Below are positions 34,166 to 47,264 of a DNA stretch of 64,000 bases, one piece after another. This stretch comes from Amaranthus tricolor (Eukaryota; Streptophyta; Magnoliopsida; Caryophyllales; Amaranthaceae): assembly GCF_026212465.1 (NCBI RefSeq), contig NC_080056.1, forward strand, positions 20,862,509-20,926,508. The letters are read 5' to 3'. The notes under the pieces were generated by a model. It was not told where the DNA came from and made no database searches. It worked only from the letters and a program-made list of their open reading frames with translations. Both the position numbers and the translations under genes were made by a program. Position 1 is the stretch's first letter. Every line of letters starts with the position of its first letter.

Positions 34166-36368
34166 ATGGGTGAGGAAACTCCCATAGATAATAAGGCAGA
34201 AGTTGACGATGGCTCGGACTGGACTAAATTCTATGCATATTACTTAAGAGCGGCAACGAGTCCTCTGTACACCCTATATACCCTCCTGAAACGGGATCCC
34301 GCTCCGTGGGAAGTAAGCGTTGCATTTTTCCCGGACTATTTGCCAAGGATAAATCTTGACTAAAAGCATTCTTGTATGTATTTATGAACAAGATGCAGAA
34401 ATTGCAGTATCCACTGGTAGAGAAAGTACTGCTGAAGTACTACCACCTTTTTACACTCCATAAGGCGGCCTACTGAACTACTTCATCGATGCCCCTACAA
34501 AGTATCTTATAAATACCAAAAGAGAGGCTTTAATGGTCAAATGGGGTTATCGGATGGTTATGACATCATTAAGCCGGCAAAACCTTGGCACAGTCAGGTT
34601 CCGTCTACGCAACTACATAGTCGTATATGTACGGGCATTCGAGTTAGGGCTTTGGTTTCCCCTTCATCCATTCATTCGAGAACTATTAGATTTTTTGAAC
34701 ATTACTATAGCAGAGTTATACCCTAATGCTTGGGGTTGTGTAACGACTATTTTGATTTTATGTAAAGTTTTCAGGGTTAGGCCTAGTCTTATTGAAGAAT
34801 TACTCTCCGCCTTTGAGATTAGCTTGAAAATTAGCAAATGTAAGTTTCTTCATGATCCTGTTTACCGTGTCATTTAAAACAATGATTAACACTTGATCTT
34901 ACAAGAGGTGCAAAACGAAAGTTAAGGGAAAACACAAAGATTTGATGAAGAAATTTAACATAAAGCAAATGACACACAATCGCGTGAAGAAGACGGAAGA
35001 CACTGCTCCCCTTTCTACTCCTCCAAAGGTATGACTTTCATTTATATTAAGCAACGACATTTCAACCATTAATTTTGTTCTATTTTTATTGCAGAATGGT
35101 AAGACTAAGAGAACGGATCTAGATGAAGCGCCTTCAAATGTAAAATGGTGGACTCTACTGGAGAAGAGAAAGCAGGCGGAAACACCCGTAGAACTGAAAG
35201 AGGATGTGCCTTGTAAGAAAAGCGCAACAAGGACGAAGGCACACACTTCTTTCCCCATTGAGACAAAAAGTTTGACCCCTTATGGGTCGAACAAAACTGT
35301 TTATAACACCAAACCTGTTACTAAACACAGGCCAATAGCTAATAAAGGAGTGGGCAGTTCATCCAATCCCTAAAGCAAACCTACTGCCCAAGAAAAGGGA
35401 AAAGGTATAGCTGAGGGGTCGGGCGAGACGCCGGCCTAACCTACAAGAAGGTCTACAAATGTCGTATCCGTCCATACCGAGACGATGTGGTGTGCATTGA
35501 AATTGGTCATAAAGACCTGATCACTTGCCTCAATCAGGTGTTGAGGAACATATTGAGTGAGAAAGACATTGATCTCCTTGACTCTTTTCCCCTGGTTGAG
35601 AGGATGAGACAAGCCCGATTCACTGCTGCTGAGGTATGTTCAAACTTAGTTCACACTCCTTTCTTATTGTCTTCATCAATTATCCGGAAACTAACTTAGC
35701 CTTTTATAACAGGCGTTTTTGAGAATGGAGTACGAAGTAGCTATGGTTTGTACTCTAACAGCCGCGTTTGACGCCCTCTCTTCAAAAGTTGAGGCACAAA
35801 ATGCCAAGCTTGAGAAGTTGAGGTCTAACGTGACTGAGCTGCCCGATCTCAAGGAAAAATTGGTTAAGTGTAAGGAGTTATCCGAGCGCTTGGCCCTTGC
35901 CGAGAGATGGAGGACCCACATCGGTGAACGTCTTGATGCGGCTGGTCAAAAGCTGGACCAAACTGCTGATTAGGCACACATCTTGAGCAATCAAGTGGCT
36001 AACATGCTTAAATTCATGATGAGTTAGTCATTGAAAATGACAAGTTTGCCACGATGGTTCTGGAAGTTATGGACTGATTTAACCGAGTCTTGTACGCGAC
36101 AAAGGTTTATAAACTCCAGTCTGAGAGGGAGTCATAAATTGCGTGAAAAGAAATGGGCTCTGACGACGTTCTCCAATTTATGACTAACCTCTTAACCGAG
36201 ATGATAAGTAGTGGCTTGTTGGTCGAAGTTGAAAAGTTCAGGGTGGCTGCTGAAAAAATGGGAGTCAACTTTGTGATGCTTGGAAAGTTGGCCGAATCAA
36301 GTCTTGATTAGGCCTTGGTCAATTTAAAGGAGGTACTTGATCGAGACTCGAAATTCATGACTAACCAG
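34166..36368 (+). pseudogene. 'Putative gypsy type transposon'-like gene, 5' portion
   Basis: The ATG at 34166 opens an N-terminal part that stops at 34361-34363. From 34533 the signature block appears (AFELGLWFPLHPFIRELLDF, IAELYPNAWG), which matches the plant family named 'putative gypsy type transposon' (Transposase_28-like, by memory). Introns fit at 35029-35093 and 35634-35713, both GT-AG. A basic middle part follows (NGKTKRTDLDEAPSNVKWW), with stops near 35371 and 35437. A long coiled coil is at 35714-35970 (LSSKVEAQNAKLEKLRSNV). At 36368 the gene is cut by Sirevirus B; removing the element and one ACCAG copy lets the frame run on at 47270. Multiple stops show it was dead or died later. 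Function unknown; such ORFs often accompany Tat elements. Confidence 0.68.
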
Positions 36369-37863
36369 TGAAAGTTGATAGGAGGTCGAATACTCTCTAG
36401 AGTGGGGTGAATAGAGAGTATGGGTGTTTAAAATTTTTGTCTGGAAGCTTAACTCAAGAGATTGAGGAGTCTTTCAAAACTGTTCTCTAGGACAGTTTTG
36501 AATCAATTCGTAAAACAATAACGTATGTGCGCAAAATAAATTTTAAAAAATAAAACATGATATGTTAACGAGGTTCGGTTCTAAACAACCTACTCCCCGC
36601 CTATGGGTTCTCTTTCAACCTGTAGGATTTCAACGCCTTTTATTAATCCGACTTTAATACAAACAAGAAGATCTCACTATCTCCTCAAACCACGTTTTTC
36701 CCCATGAAGAACCGTATTACAAGTCCCTTTAATAAAAGAAAATCTCAATCTCTCAATAGAGATTACAAGTTGAACACTTTGAAAAGTATTATAAGTTAGG
36801 CGTATTAAACAATGAAAATAATCTAACTCTTTTTAACACTTAAGCCTATTATAAATTGTAAGAGCTAGATGAATTAATAATTACAACTCTTTTTAATACT
36901 TAGAGAATTTCTAGATCTTAAGTCAAGAGAGAATATTGTAGGAAGAGGTGCATCCTTAATTTTGAAATGAAGCCTTGTATATATAGATGTTACGCCTCAA
37001 CATCTCCTTGAAGAGCAAGAAAGCGTCATCTGTTAATTTTGTTGATTTGGATATTCTGTGTCAGTCTTCAAGCCCTTAAGCTTTATGTCAAACTGATGTG
37101 TACTGACGGCTTATATAATTTCGTCATTGTGTGCTGTAATTTGTCTTTGATAATCAATACTATGCTGCCACGTTAGTACTCATACAAGATAATGAAAACT
37201 AAGCAAAACTAGATTAATCAACGTGTAAATACTTATTCAAATTAATTCCTATTTTTTGCATTAATTCAAATAGTCATTTCCTATTTTTAGTATCAATTTA
37301 AAATATCATCTTATTTATAGGAAACTCTTTAATTTGCTTAACAACTAATTTAAATTCGAATATTACTGTGTACTATAATTAACAAAGCGTGTGTAAACCT
37401 TGTACTATAACAATTAATCATCAAAATATCTTAAACACACATTGCAAATTCAAATTCAAAAATAAATATAAGATAAGAAGTGTTATAATATATTCAAACT
37501 TAATTTCAAATAATATCATATTGACTTTAATTAACCTTAACCTATTAAAATATTTCAAAGTTAATTTTAATGAACCTTGACCTATTAAAATATTTTAAAA
37601 ATATTTACGAAACTAAACTTATTATAAACTTAATTATCTTCAAGACATTGAAACTAATTTCAAGACTTATAAATTGAACCTTAAGATAACCCTAAGTTAT
37701 TTAAGCATATTCCAATAATTCGAACTTAAACATATATCAATTATTTAAATTTATATCCAATATAATTTTAGACTAACTTAAACAAGTAAATGTAATTACT
37801 TAATTTATTTGTTTAATCATTATGTGTTTTGAATTATCATCATTTAAGAGAGTTGAGTCTTCA
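36369..37863 (-). repeat. 3' LTR of Sirevirus B
   Basis: Plus-strand TGAAAGTTGATA...GAGTCTTCA, 1495 bp. TATATATA on the minus strand near 36975 is a candidate TATA box. It differs from the 5' LTR at scattered sites. Confidence 0.95.
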
Positions 37864-37876
37864 ATCTCTCCCTTGA
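37864..37876 (-). promoter_or_regulatory. Polypurine tract of Sirevirus B
   Basis: TCAAGGGAGAGAT on the minus strand abuts the 3' LTR. Confidence 0.8.
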
Positions 37877-38653
37877 TGAAAGTCAAAACCATATTTTCCT
37901 AAATCATATTACTAAGTTAATATGAATTTAAAAACATGATATGAATAACAAAATATCATAGAGTAGAATGTTTTTCAAGACTTTGAAAACAGTTTCAAAT
38001 CAGTACAGTATATAAAAATCAGAATAGTATAAACCAATAAATTTTCATGCATCTTATTATTACAAACGAATAAGGTTTCATGCATGTATAAAATTATTAA
38101 TAAGATATACTATTATTACAAGTAAGCAAGTAACTAATCACAATACATGCAAATATAATAATAAATATTGTATTATAACATTATATCAATATATCAATAT
38201 TTTAACATCAAAAACATAATCTTCAATCATCACGATCATGAACAATAATATAATCAGCAACTATAAACGTAACATCAAACATGTATCATCAAGTAACTAT
38301 GTTTAAGAATTAAGATAAACCAACAACAATATTAGCAACAAATCTATAAGCATAATATAATTTAATTTTCTCCCTTTTAAAATAATATGTTCCCCTGTTT
38401 ATCAAACATAAAACATGAAAGCATTCAGCAATAAACAATCCAACAATATAATATGTAATCAATATGCATAACATAATATGTATGCAACAAGCAAAGCGAG
38501 CAAACAATCAAACCAAGCAACGAAAAAAGCAAAATTTACATATCTCCCCCTTTTTGACAAAGTAAACATGGAGTAAAATGTTGGGATTGTTAATAAAAAA
38601 AATATTATTTGTCGAAAATAAAAAATTAGTTCATCAACCATTAACAACCAAAA
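37877..38653 (-). other. 3' untranslated spacer of Sirevirus B
   Basis: Very AT-rich, no gene. A second, better polypurine tract (CAAAAAGGGGGAGAT, minus) is at 38542-38556, close to the end of the third ORF. Confidence 0.6.
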
Positions 38654-40045
38654 TTACTTCCTTGACCGAGTCTTCCTTTTCTTGGAAGGTTTGGTTTGGC
38701 CAAGGGAAGTAGTAACTTCAACAGTTGGAGGAATGGTCTGAATAGGAGTAGCATCAACAGCTTTTGGAATCACTTTTTCTTCCTTCTCATCTGCCTTCTC
38801 CTCATCAGCAGTCTCCTTCTCTTTTTCTCCTTCTTTCTCCTTTGCCTCCTCCATCACAGTATCCTCTTGTGGCTTAGCAGCAACACCCTCATAAACATCT
38901 TCTTCCACCACCACGTCTTCAACTACCATACCTTTAATGTCTTTCATAAATGTGTCTAACATAAAATTCAGAGTAGACACCTTATCAAGCAAATCAAGTA
39001 AGGAAATTTTCCTTTCACTAACCTCTAAGTCAAGAGACTGGAGCCGAGAAAGAGAGGTGTGCTCTTTAATGTGAGGGTCAAGGCGTGAAAGCCGCTTACC
39101 ATGGATCTTTTGCAGATCCTCTTTTTCAGATGGTGACAAATGTGAATATAACTCATACTTCCATGGATTTTAAACATACCAAGAGGTGGGAGGATGTTAC
39201 TAGACAGAGATAATAGACCAGTATAATCTACTTCTTCTGAGTCGGAGAGCAGATTAAAATAATCAAAGATCAATGTCAAAGGATTAGCATAAGGAAGTGA
39301 GCAATTTCAAACATGAGAAATGCAAAAACGTATTGATGAAAAGATAATAGAGGCATAATCAATGTTTTTAAGAAAGGAAATTTTCCACATCAAGATTAGA
39401 TGGGCATCTGTGACTAATTCACATGATGAGTTGCGTGAGAAAACGGTTCTGACAAGAAGATGGTGTAGCAATTTACCACATAAATTCAAGGCATTGTGGG
39501 TTAGTTGTTTGGCAGAAGAGAAATTACAATAAGAATCAAGGATAAACATATCCTTAGCGTTTTGTAGTGCCTGAATGTTTGGTGTAGTGTCATCAGCAAC
39601 ATTGGAGAATTTTAACAAATCATTTACTAGGGTTTTAGAGATAATAATCTCTTGGCCTTTAATGAAACTTCTCAAGGCCGAATTGCCATCAATCATAGTG
39701 AAAGACAAGTTAGAATAAAAGTTTTTAAAAAGAATAGGGTAAGATGTAGAGCCAGGATTCAACAACATACCGGGAGTTGATTGAATAAAAGAAGAGATAA
39801 TTTCAAAATCTTCAAATAAGAAGAAATTTTAGTCAAGAATATCAACATATGAAAGGGAACGATGTTTAAAAATATCTATCCAACGATCATACGTTGTGTG
39901 ATTTTTGAACCATTGTTTTGGTACATCTAAAGAAAATTAGAGGTGAGGGAATGGTAGGGGTTACAGGTTCAGTCATTAGGGTTTTGGATGATTCACCTTT
40001 TTCTGACTTTGTGGAGGATCGGTTCATCTTTCTTTTGGTTGCCAT
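38654..40045 (-). pseudogene. Third ORF of Sirevirus B
   Basis: Located as in family A. The ATG at 40045 starts a basic stretch (MATKRKMNRSSTKSEKGES). After a frame change near 39880 the middle block (39768-39307) reads FYSNLSFT, SFIKGQEIIISKTLVNDLL and LNLCGKLLHHLLVRTVF. This is a divergent counterpart of the family A block, again similar to plant transposon protein domains. A further shift leads to 39139-38654: a coiled-coil part (LQSLDLEVSERKISLLDLLD), an acidic Glu/Lys tract and a very basic end (KPSKKRKTRSRK). Sequence identity to A is low, but the order of segment types is shared, apart from the coiled coil lying before the acidic tract. No signal peptide or membrane helix is seen. Two or more frameshifts make it a pseudogene. 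Confidence 0.72.
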
Positions 40046-40672
40046 GGAAATGGTTTTTGAAAGCTTGAAAATGAAAGATGAAAGAGACGGTTGAGAGAGT
40101 AAAACAGAAAGTGTAGGGATGAGGGAACAAAGTATGCGTTTCACTCACTATAAAAGGAGTATAGTACAATGCTATTGTACTTTAATAGGTATTGATTAGA
40201 CAAATTAGGGAACGGGCAAAAAATTAATTTTGAGAGAAAATTTTGACCGGTGTGATATGTGTGAATGACGTGATGAAATGCATAAGGAGTGTAATTATGA
40301 TTCAATTCGATTTGAACCAAAATCATGAACAAAACATTATGTATTGTTGACATTCAAAATGTAAATCAAGCAAACGTTTTTATTTTTAAGATAATTAAAT
40401 ATCCTTTATTGATTAAAGGTACTTAATTATAAATCCCATTTATGTATATTTATGTAAAACAAATAATTTTTAAGAAATTGAAATTAAATTTTCAATTCTT
40501 AAATACATTCATAAACACACATATATAATCAGAATCAAAACATGTAAATAATATGTAATGCTCCCCTTTAATATATATTTGATATTAAGTAACATTTAAC
40601 GTTTAAGATTAAACCATTTTACTCTTACATCAAGAAGATATCATTACTCTTATGTTATTACTCGCCCTTAAT
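40046..40672 (-). other. Spacer between pol and third ORF (Sirevirus B)
   Basis: AT-rich, no gene recognised. Confidence 0.5.
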
Positions 40673-43600
40673 TCATGCAACATCAATTAGCATGCCAAGT
40701 TCCATACGTATATAAGCAAAATGATCATGACTTAAAGGTTTTGTAAATATGTCTGCTAACTGATTTTCTGTAGATATAAAGGATAGAGAGATATGACCTT
40801 TTTCAGCATGATCTCTTATAAAATGGTGTCGAACCTCTATGTGTTTTGTACGTGAATGTTGTACAGGATTCTTAGTGATACAAATTGCCCTTGTGTTATC
40901 ACATTTTATTGGAATACTTTTGAGATCAATTTCAAGATCTCGAAGTTGTTGTGCAATCCATAAGATTTGAGAACAACACGCACCTGTAGCTATGTATTCA
41001 GCTTTAGCTATAAATAAAGAAACCGAGCTTTGCTTTTTAGAATACCATGAGATTAAATAATTCCCTAAAAATTGACACAATCCTGAAATGCTTTTTCTAT
41101 CAACCTTATAGCCAGCATAGTCCGCATCAAAAAAACCAATCAAACTAAAATTTTCACAACTAGGGTACCATAAACCGAAGTCCTTAGTCCCACGCAAATA
41201 TCTAAAGATTCTCTTAACTGCTGTTAAGTGAGATTCTTTTGGGTTAGCTTGAAAACGAGTACATAAGCAAACACTAAACATAATATCAGGACGACTAGCA
41301 GTCAAATACAATAAATAACCAATTATACCTCTATAAGTCTTTTGATCAACATTCTTACCATTTATATCTTGGTCAAGACTTAGTATTGCACTCATAGGCG
41401 TATTAGCATTTTTGCATTGATCCATATTGTACTTCTTTATCAAATCTCTAATATATTTACTTTGACAAATAAATATGCCATCTCTCTTTTGCTTTATTTG
41501 CAGTCCAAGAAAAAATGTTAAGTCTCCCATCATGGTCATTTCGAATTCCTTGCACATAATCTTAGAAAATTCCTTGCACAAAGAATTATTAGTAACTCCA
41601 AATAATATATCATCAACATATACTTGAACAACAAGAATATCTTTTCTTTTAGTTTAAATGAAAAGCGTATTATCAATTTTACCTCGTTGAAAATCATTTT
41701 CAAGTAAATGTGAGCTAAATCTATCATACCAAGCTCTTGGAGCTTGTTTCAAGCCATATAGTGCTTTATTTAGTTTAAACACATGATTGGGTAGATCAGA
41801 ATTCTCAAAGTCAGGTGGTTGATTAACATACACTTTCTCTTGTAAGTAGCCATTTAAGAAAGAAAATTTTACATCCATTTGAGATAGTTTTATATTTATG
41901 TATAAAGCAAAGGCAAGCATAATACGAATAGATTCTAACCTTGCAACTGAAGCGAAAGTCTTATCATAATCTTTACCTTCTTCTTGATTATAAACTTGAG
42001 CTACCAGCCTTGCTTTATTCCTTATAATGTCTCCATCCTTAATGAGTTTATTGCAAAAGATCCATCTAGTTCCAATAATAGTACGATTCGAAGGCCTTTC
42101 AACTAGATCCCAAACTTTGTTTCTTTCGAACTCATTTAATTCATTTTGCATAGCAATGATCCACTGTGGTTCTTGTATAGCTTCTTTAACATCCTTTGGT
42201 TCTACAAGAGAAACAAAAGCAGAAAATGCACATAAATTTTTAAGAGAGGATCGAGTTTGCGTACCTTTGTTTGGATTACTTATGATGTTTTCAGGACGAT
42301 GTTGAGATAACATTCTAGGTCTTCTTCGTAGAATGGATGGTGTGTAATCATTCAAAGAACTTGTACCTACTTCATTTGAGAAGTTTCTAATTGGTGTAAC
42401 CAAAACAGTATGTTCAGGAGCTATTTCAAGCTCTTGAGGTTTGGTCTCAAGATCAGGCTGTGAGTCTACAATGTTTACAACCTGTTTTCTATCAATCTGA
42501 TCGAGACTTTGTATGGTATCTTGCATGTTCTTCTTTTTAACTGCACTAATATCATTGGCATCCAATTCATCATCACTCATATCATCAATGTGTTTATTAA
42601 GGTTTAACTCTTTAAATCCTTCGCTTAGTGTTCAATTGTCCAATTCATCAAATACCACATTTATACTTTCCTCAACCATACTTGTACGCTTGTTTAGAAC
42701 TCTATAAGATTTACTATTCAATGAGTATTCAAGAAATATAGCTTCATCACTTCTAGCATCAAATTTACCTAGATTGTCCTTACCAATATTATGGATAAAA
42801 CATTTGCAACAAAATGGTCTAAGGTAGGCTATGTTTGGTTTTCTTCCTTTAAATAACTCGTAGGGGGTTTTCTTAAGTATAGGTCTTATGAGACATCTAT
42901 TTAAGACGTAATTTGCTTTGTTAACAGCCTCGGCCAAATAATGTTTAGCTAATCCATTTTCTATAAGCATTGTCCTAGCCATTTCCTTTAATGTTCAATT
43001 TTTCCTTTCAACTATGCCGTTTTGTTGGGGTGTCCTAGGAGTTGAAAAGTTATTGGTTATACTGTATTTTTTACAAAAGGAATCAAAGCCTAGTTGATCA
43101 AACTCTCTCCCATTATCACTTCTAATCAAAATTATTGGAAGATTCAGCTTAGTCTGCATTTCTGTACAACGTCTTGAGAACGGTTTCAAGGCTTCACTTT
43201 TATCCTTCAAAAAATCAACCCACGTAAATCTAGAATAATCATCAACTGTAACTAAGATGTAAGATTTACCTCGTATGCTCCGTACACGCATTGGACCACA
43301 TAGATCAATATGTAAAAGTTCACATGGTCTTGAAGTACTTACCATTTTCTTCGGTTTATATGAACTTCTTACTTGTTTTCCTCTAATGCATGCGTCACAT
43401 GTAGGACTGTGTTTGTAGTCAAGAGCTAGAAGTCCCTCAACTAGATCTTTCCTTACCAACTCATGCATGGTGTGAGTATTGATGTAACCAAGACGTCTAT
43501 GCCATAGTTTTGGATCATCTGTCAAAGCTTTCAAGCACTTGAAATTTTGAGCTGCAATTTCGTTAGTATTCAAGGCATAAACATTACCATGTCTAAGGGC

Positions 43601-43905
43601 GGTAATAAAAGTATCTCCGGCATTAGGGTTTTTAACAACATATTTTTCTTTATCAAAGATTACTTGATTAACTTTATCACATAGTTGAAACACACTTAGC
43701 AAATTAAATTTTAGACCTTCAACTAAATAAACATTATCAATAGTTTTAGACGGATTTTACCAACTTTGCCAATACCTAAAATTTTGCATTTACCTTTATC
43801 TCCTAGGGTGATCGAGTCATTGCATCTTTCCTTAATTTCAGAGAATAAAGAAACTTTACCACTGATATGTCTTGAGCATCCACTATCTAAGATCCACTTT
43901 TTCTT
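40673..43905 (-). pseudogene. pol of Sirevirus B (protease to RNase H)
   Basis: The protease site WILDSGCSRHIS lies near 43895-43865. From 43702 one frame runs to 40673 with only nonsense breaks. GAG-pre-integrase shows LWHRRLGYINTHTMHEL and CDACIRGKQ. The integrase triad is intact: Asp in ELLHIDLCGPM, Asp in IRSDNGREFD, Glu in PQQNGIVERKN. A TGA follows at 42995-42997, then the integrase C-terminal part (ELFKGRKPNIAYLRPF) and another stop at 42632-42634. RT begins about 42240; ARLESIRIMLAFA, QMDVKFSFLNG and [14 protein letters not shown] are present. A stop at 41654-41656 precedes the intact catalytic YVDD. RNase H ends the frame (DADYAGYKVD, CDNTRAICITKN). All catalytic residues survive; the stops alone disable it, two of them consistent with CGA to TGA decay. 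Confidence 0.92.
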
Positions 43906-43940
43906 TTCCTACAAAACAAAAAAAATAACCTTTCTCAACT

Positions 43941-45720
43941 TTACTTGGATATCCAAGTGACAAATTTGGGACCATATTCGGGATAGACCATGTTGGGTGG
44001 TCTTGTCCCTTTCGGAACCAATATTTGCTTTATCTGTCCATGTAATTTAAGAAGAAAGAAATTCTTGATAATATAATTGTCCTTACGTCTATACGGACAT
44101 GCAAACTTAATATTTCCTTCTTTGCAGCAAAAGGTGCAAGTAGATGTACATCTATGTTTGTATGCACTCTTCACAAATGTGGTTTTACTCTTATAGTTAT
44201 GTATAACATTGTTATAACCTATACCAAGTTTATCATTGAGACCCTTTTAGCGTGTAAGCATTTTGGTGAATTTAGATTCGGATTCATTTAACTTAGTTAA
44301 GGCTTGTAAATTTTTCTCAGACTCATGTCTTAGAGTCTTGAGCTTGGACTCAAGATCATTGTTTTCATTCTTAAGATCAATAAATTTTTTCGTCTGGCTG
44401 AGATTTTGTTCTTTCAAGATTTTGACGGTCTTTTCAAATTTTACTGTTTCAACCTTTAGCGATTCGTTTTTCTTTACAAGTTCTTCACAGCCTTCAGCAT
44501 AGTGATGTATTCTATTTTCTAAGATATCTTTCTCATCTTTTAAGATCTTTTCAATTTGAAACATATCAAGAAGAGCTTTAACTAATTCATGTTTAGAGTA
44601 TGTGTTAAGAATGTCTCGTTCCTCTTTATGGTTTTGATCAATATCATCATCATTATCATCATTAGCCATAAGACATAAGTAAGCTTGACCATCTTCACTT
44701 TCAGGTTCGGATGATCCTTCGAAATCACTCCATGTAGCAATCATTTCTTGTTTATTCCTGTTTTTCTTGTAGGATTCCCTTTTCTTCTCAGGGCACTCTT
44801 TCACGAGGTGTTCTGTACATCCACACTCAAAGCAAGCAAGTTTGTTAGTTTTAAAATTTGAATTAGAGTTAGAAGATTTACCTTTATTTCTAGATTTAAA
44901 TTTCTTAAATCTCTTGTGCATCCTTCTAGACCTTTTGTGATCAATGCGAATGGATCTTCCTCATCATCACTTTCTTCATCATCGCTTGATGATTCATGAT
45001 GTTTCTTTGCCTTTAGAGCAAGATTTTTCATAGAAGGTATTACATCATTTTCTCCATCATCATGTAGGGTAAGCTCATGAGTTGTGAGTTTTCCAAGGAG
45101 ATCGTCAAGTGATAGAACTCTCAAGTCTTGAGCTTCTTCAATGGGGGTGACTTTTGGACCCCATTTGGATCTTGAAAGACACCTCAAGACCTTCTGGACT
45201 TTTTCAGCATTAGTAAAATTTTTGCCAAGAGAATTCAAACTGTTAGTAATCAAAGTAAAACGAGTAGACATTTCATTAATATTCTCATCCTTTTTCATCT
45301 TGAACATTTTGTATTGATGCATGAGGATGTTGATCTTTGTCTCCTTTACTTGACTTCTTCCTTCGTATGTCACGACCAACTTATCCCATATTTCCTTAGC
45401 ACTTGTGCATGAAGAAACTCTATTGAACTCGGTACCATTTAAAGCACAACACAATTGATTCATTGCACTATAGTTTTTGGATACGGCTTCCAAGTCACTT
45501 TGTGAGTATTCGGATTCGGTTTTTAACACATCATTTCCTTGAGCGTCCTTTTTCATGGGTACTTTAGGTCCTTTAGTTATAATGTCCCAAAGTTCCATAT
45601 CATGATCAATCACAAAACTCTTCATCAATGTTTTCCAATGTGAGAAATTCGTTCCGCAAAACAAAGGTGGTCTAGAGCACGAACGTCGTTGAGCAAATAA
45701 CCCTACTCCTATCGATCCAT
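43941..45720 (-). pseudogene. gag of Sirevirus B
   Basis: Gag-like sequence begins close to the primer site (GLFAQRRSCSRPPLFCGTNF), with no in-frame ATG before it, so the initiator is mutated or lies elsewhere. The UBN2 capsid block follows (FSHWKTLMKSFVIDHDMELW; MNQLCCALNGTEFNRVS; RFTLITNSLNSLG). A one-base shift near 44925 leads to the CCHC knuckle CFECGCTEHLVKECP, then a long coiled-coil region (44600-44260). After a stop at 44247-44249 the same frame continues with the Cys-rich CTFCCKEGNIKFACPYR to 43941. Long coiled-coil gag C-termini are typical of Sireviruses. Confidence 0.88.
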
Positions 45721-45752
45721 CAAGAGATATTAGTCTTTATATGTGAAACTCA

Positions 45753-45764
45753 GCTCTGATACCA
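45753..45764 (-). promoter_or_regulatory. Primer binding site of Sirevirus B
   Basis: TGGTATCAGAGC on the minus strand, initiator Met-tRNA type, two bases from the 5' LTR. Confidence 0.95.
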
Positions 45765-45766
45765 AT

Positions 45767-47264
45767 TGAAAGTTGATATGAGGTCGAATACTCTCTAGGG
45801 GGGTGAATAGTGAGTACGAGTGTTTAAAATTTTTGTCTGGAAGCTTATCTCAAGAGATTGAGGAGTCTTTCAAAACAGTTCTCTGGGAAATTTTTAAGTC
45901 AATTTGTAAAACAATAACGTATGTGCAGAAAATAAACTTTAAAGAATAACACACGATATGTTAACGAGGTTCGGTTCTAAACAACCTACTCCCCGCCTAT
46001 GGGTTCTCTTTTAACCCGTAGGATTTCAATGCCTTTTATTAATCCAACTTTAATACAAACAAGAAGATCTCACTACCTCCTCACACCACGTTCTTCCCCT
46101 TGAAGAACCGTATTACAAGTCCCTTTAATAAAAGCAAATCACAATCTCTCAATAGAGATTACAAGTTGAACACTTTGAAAAGTATTATAATTTAGGCGTA
46201 TTAAACAATGAAAATAATCTAACTCTTTTTAACACTTAAGCCTATTATAAATTATAAGAGCTAGATGAATTAAGAATTACAACTCTTTTTAATACTTAGA
46301 GAATTTCTAGATCTTAAGTCAAGAGAGAATATTGTAGGAAGAGGTGCATCCTTAATTTTGAAATGAAGCCTTGTATATATAGATGTTACGCCTCAACATC
46401 TCCTTGAAGAGCAAGAAAGCGTCATCCTTTAATTTTGTTGATCTGGATATTCTGTGCCAGTCTTCAAGACCTTGAGCTTTATGTCAAACTGACGTGTACT
46501 GACGGCTTGTATAATTTCGTCATTGTGTGCTGTAATTTGTCTTTGATAATCAATACTATGCTGCCACGTTAGTACTCATACAAGATAATGAAAACTAAGC
46601 AAAACCAGATTAATCAACGTCTAAATACTTATTTAAATTAATTCCTATTTTTAGCATTAATTCAAATAGTCATTTCCTATTTTTAGTATCAATTTAAAAT
46701 ATCATCTTATTTATAGGAAACTCTTTAATTTGCTTAAATAATTTAAATTCAAATATAACCGTGTACTATAATTAACAAAACGTGTATACCTTGTACTATA
46801 ACAATTAATCATCAAAATATCTTAAACACAAATTGCAAATTCAAATTCAAAAATAAATATCCAAACGTTTAAGATAAGACGTGTTATAATATATTCAAAC
46901 TTAATTTCAAATAATATCAAATTAAATTTTAATGAACCTTAACCTATTAAAATATTTCAAAGTTAATTTTAATGAACCTTGACCAATTAAAATATTTCAA
47001 AAATATTTACGAAACTAAACTTATTATAAATATAATTATCTTCAAGACATTGAAACTAATTTCCAGACTTATAAATTTAATCTTATGATAAGCTTAAGTT
47101 ATTTAAGCATATTCCAATAATTCGAACTTAAACATATATCAATTATTAAATTTATATCCAATATGATTTTAGACTAACTTAAACAATTAAATGTAATTAC
47201 TTAATTTATTTGTTTAGTCAATATGTATTTTGAATTATCATCATTTAAGAGAGGTGAGTCTTCA
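45767..47264 (-). repeat. 5' LTR of Sirevirus B
   Basis: Plus-strand TGAAAGTTGATATG...GAGTCTTCA, 1498 bp, followed by the right ACCAG copy. By eye a few percent different from 36369-37863. Confidence 0.95.

Larger units (their letters stand above)
36369..47264 (-). mobile_element. Sirevirus B, full-length ends
   Basis: LTRs at 36369-37863 and 45767-47264 in minus orientation, ACCAG duplicated at 36364-36368 and 47265-47269. Total 10,896 bp. The primer site, gag, protease, GAG-pre-integrase, integrase, RT, RNase H, third ORF and two polypurine tracts are all present in order. Its LTR sequence (TGAAGACTCA start on the minus strand) is unrelated to family A, so the window has two Sirevirus families. 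Damage is limited to several nonsense changes and a few indels, the least of the three. It lies inside the gene at 34166-47602. Confidence 0.95.
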
